Shown here in pieces: positions 4,448 through 5,550 of a DNA stretch of 5,550 nt (position 1 is its first letter; each line of letters begins with the position of its first letter). Below the pieces are notes generated by a model that did no database searches, was not told the DNA's origin, and saw nothing but the letters and a program-made list of their open reading frames with translations. The position numbers and the translations under genes are program-made. The DNA comes from Planctomycetota bacterium (GTDB lineage: Bacteria > Planctomycetota > UBA11346), in NCBI GenBank assembly GCA_024641365.1, contig JAHEDF010000289.1, forward strand, positions 1-5,550, in the 5' to 3' direction.

Positions 4448-5550
4448 GTGTCCAAGGAATTACATGACAATCTCAAGACGCTTACTGAAAAAGTAATACC
4501 GAAAGGAGATGAGAACAATATAAAAAAGAAAAGATCGCATCGCACGCTGGGATGGGGCATGAGTATCGGCTTACATTTGTTACTCGCCTTAGCATTCTAT
4601 TATTTAGTATTTGCCTCGAAAGAAGAAGACAGCCTATTACCACCGTTACGTGTGATGACAATGCATCCAACTGCGGTTAAAGAACATAAAAATGAGGTCG
4701 AACGTACTATTGCAAACAATGTTGAAATTGCGGTATCACCAGAAGCGGATATAGCTAATCCAATTCTAAATTTTAATATCTCGATAGATGAAAATACAAT
4801 TTCTGACGATATGATAAAAGAGCAAGATTATAAAGATGTCGAAGTGACGACAGTTGATTCTGAATCAGGTTTGACGGGCGCTTTTATGGCCATTAGTGGT
4901 CTTGGCAGTACTGGCAATTCAGTAGGTATGTTCGGCAATCGAAGTGGAAGCGCTAAACGTCGCGCTTTAATTAAACATGGCGGAAATAGCGCAAGTGAGA
5001 GTGCAGTAGATGCCGCACTGCGTTGGTTTAAGCGCCATCAAAGTCCAGATGGATCATGGGACGTGCAAAATTACCCCAATAATTGCTCAGAAAATTCTAA
5101 ATGTGAACCTGCTCCGGTTACTGGAGATGTCCATACGAATAACGCCATGACGGGCTATGCGGTTTTATGTTACTTAGGAGCCGGTTACGACCACAAATCG
5201 CCAAGTAAATATCAATTAGCAATAAAAAATGGTCTAAAATATATAGTCTCAACTCAAATTAATATCGATGATATTAGAAACAATAATTATGTACTTGCTG
5301 TGACCACAATGGCCCTGTGTGAAGCGTATGCGATGACTAATGATTCTGCATTAAAAGGCCCGGCTCAAATTGGTTTAAACCTTATTATGAATCGCCAAAC
5401 CAAGGAAACTGCAAATGATTCCTATCGCAGGCTTGGATGGGACTATTATATCGGTAACAGAAATGATGCTTCGATCTCAGGTTGGTGTGTAATGGCACTG
5501 AAAAGTGGGTTGGGTGCCGGACTCAATGTTGGCAACTCTATGATTGGAGC
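4448..5550 (+). CDS. membrane-anchored prenyltransferase/squalene-cyclase-like repeat protein with TonB-like N-terminus, 3' end missing
   Basis: The visible part is 367 residues and runs off the right edge. A polar cytoplasmic start (1-25) leads to a basic KKKRSHR patch (26-32) and one membrane helix (about 38-56), so the rest should be periplasmic. The helix begins SIGLH, giving the Ser-x3-His motif found in the TonB anchor. A charged linker (about 57-145) and a Gly-rich stretch with MFGNRSGSAKRR lead into helical repeats of the prenyltransferase/squalene-cyclase superfamily: AALRWFKRHQSPDGSWD (189-205), AMTGYAVLCYLGAGYD (233-248), VLAVTTMALCEAYAMT (282-297) and ISGWCVMALKSG (343-354). These form an alpha/alpha toroid. 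No DxDD cyclase motif is seen in the visible part, so the role may be structural or binding rather than terpene chemistry. The GTG start is fixed by TAAGGAG 6 bases upstream. It is divergent from the sigma operon. Confidence 0.8.
   Translation, partial: MSKELHDNLKTLTEKVIPKGDENNIKKKRSHRTLGWGMSIGLHLLLALAFYYLVFASKEEDSLLPPLRVMTMHPTAVKEHKNEVERTIANNVEIAVSPEADIANPILNFNISIDENTISDDMIKEQDYKDVEVTTVDSESGLTGAFMAISGLGSTGNSVGMFGNRSGSAKRRALIKHGGNSASESAVDAALRWFKRHQSPDGSWDVQNYPNNCSENSKCEPAPVTGDVHTNNAMTGYAVLCYLGAGYDHKSPSKYQLAIKNGLKYIVSTQINIDDIRNNNYVLAVTTMALCEAYAMTNDSALKGPAQIGLNLIMNRQTKETANDSYRRLGWDYYIGNRNDASISGWCVMALKSGLGAGLNVGNSMIG

Noticed and set aside
4482..4670. A 62-codon minus-strand frame
   Set aside because: It lies wholly antisense to the GTG-started membrane protein gene, whose start, ribosome binding site and domains are well supported.

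Overview
This window looks like part of a chromosome from a bacterium of the PVC group (Planctomycetes, Verrucomicrobia, Lentisphaerae), and a Lentisphaera-like organism is my best guess. The evidence is three things together: a short ECF sigma factor of the type common in Rhodopirellula and Verrucomicrobium, a membrane FecR-domain protein translationally coupled to it, and a divergent gene whose product joins a TonB-like membrane anchor to a prenyltransferase/squalene-cyclase-like helical toroid. Base composition is moderately AT-rich. The lineage is an inference from family knowledge, not a search result.

Layout. On the minus strand, reading from right to left, there is a probable operon. 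It starts with an ECF sigma factor (3903 to 3340), followed by a FecR-domain regulator with one membrane segment (3343 to 2177, 4-base ATGA overlap). After a 54-base gap comes an exported NlpC/P60-like cysteine peptidase-fold protein with an I78-inhibitor-like C-terminus (2122 to 1199). Further left is a small secreted protein of unknown function (983 to 579). About 500 bases beyond it is the start of a second copy of that small gene (81 to 1, running off the left edge). The two small genes share a nearly identical leader, ribosome binding site and signal peptide. They diverge abruptly just downstream of the signal-peptide codons.

On the plus strand, after a 544-base divergent intergenic region, a GTG-started gene (4448 to beyond 5550) encodes the TonB-like/prenyltransferase-fold protein. 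The intergenic region holds a good promoter candidate for the sigma-fecR operon, several inverted repeats, and a possible 59-codon gene with a perfect Shine-Dalgarno sequence.

How the genes may work together (inference): the sigma factor and FecR protein form an envelope-sensing regulatory pair. Their likely targets are envelope proteins, and the exported cysteine-peptidase-fold protein, the small secreted proteins and the divergent membrane-anchored toroid protein are nearby candidates. No RNA genes, complete insertion sequences or CRISPR arrays were seen.
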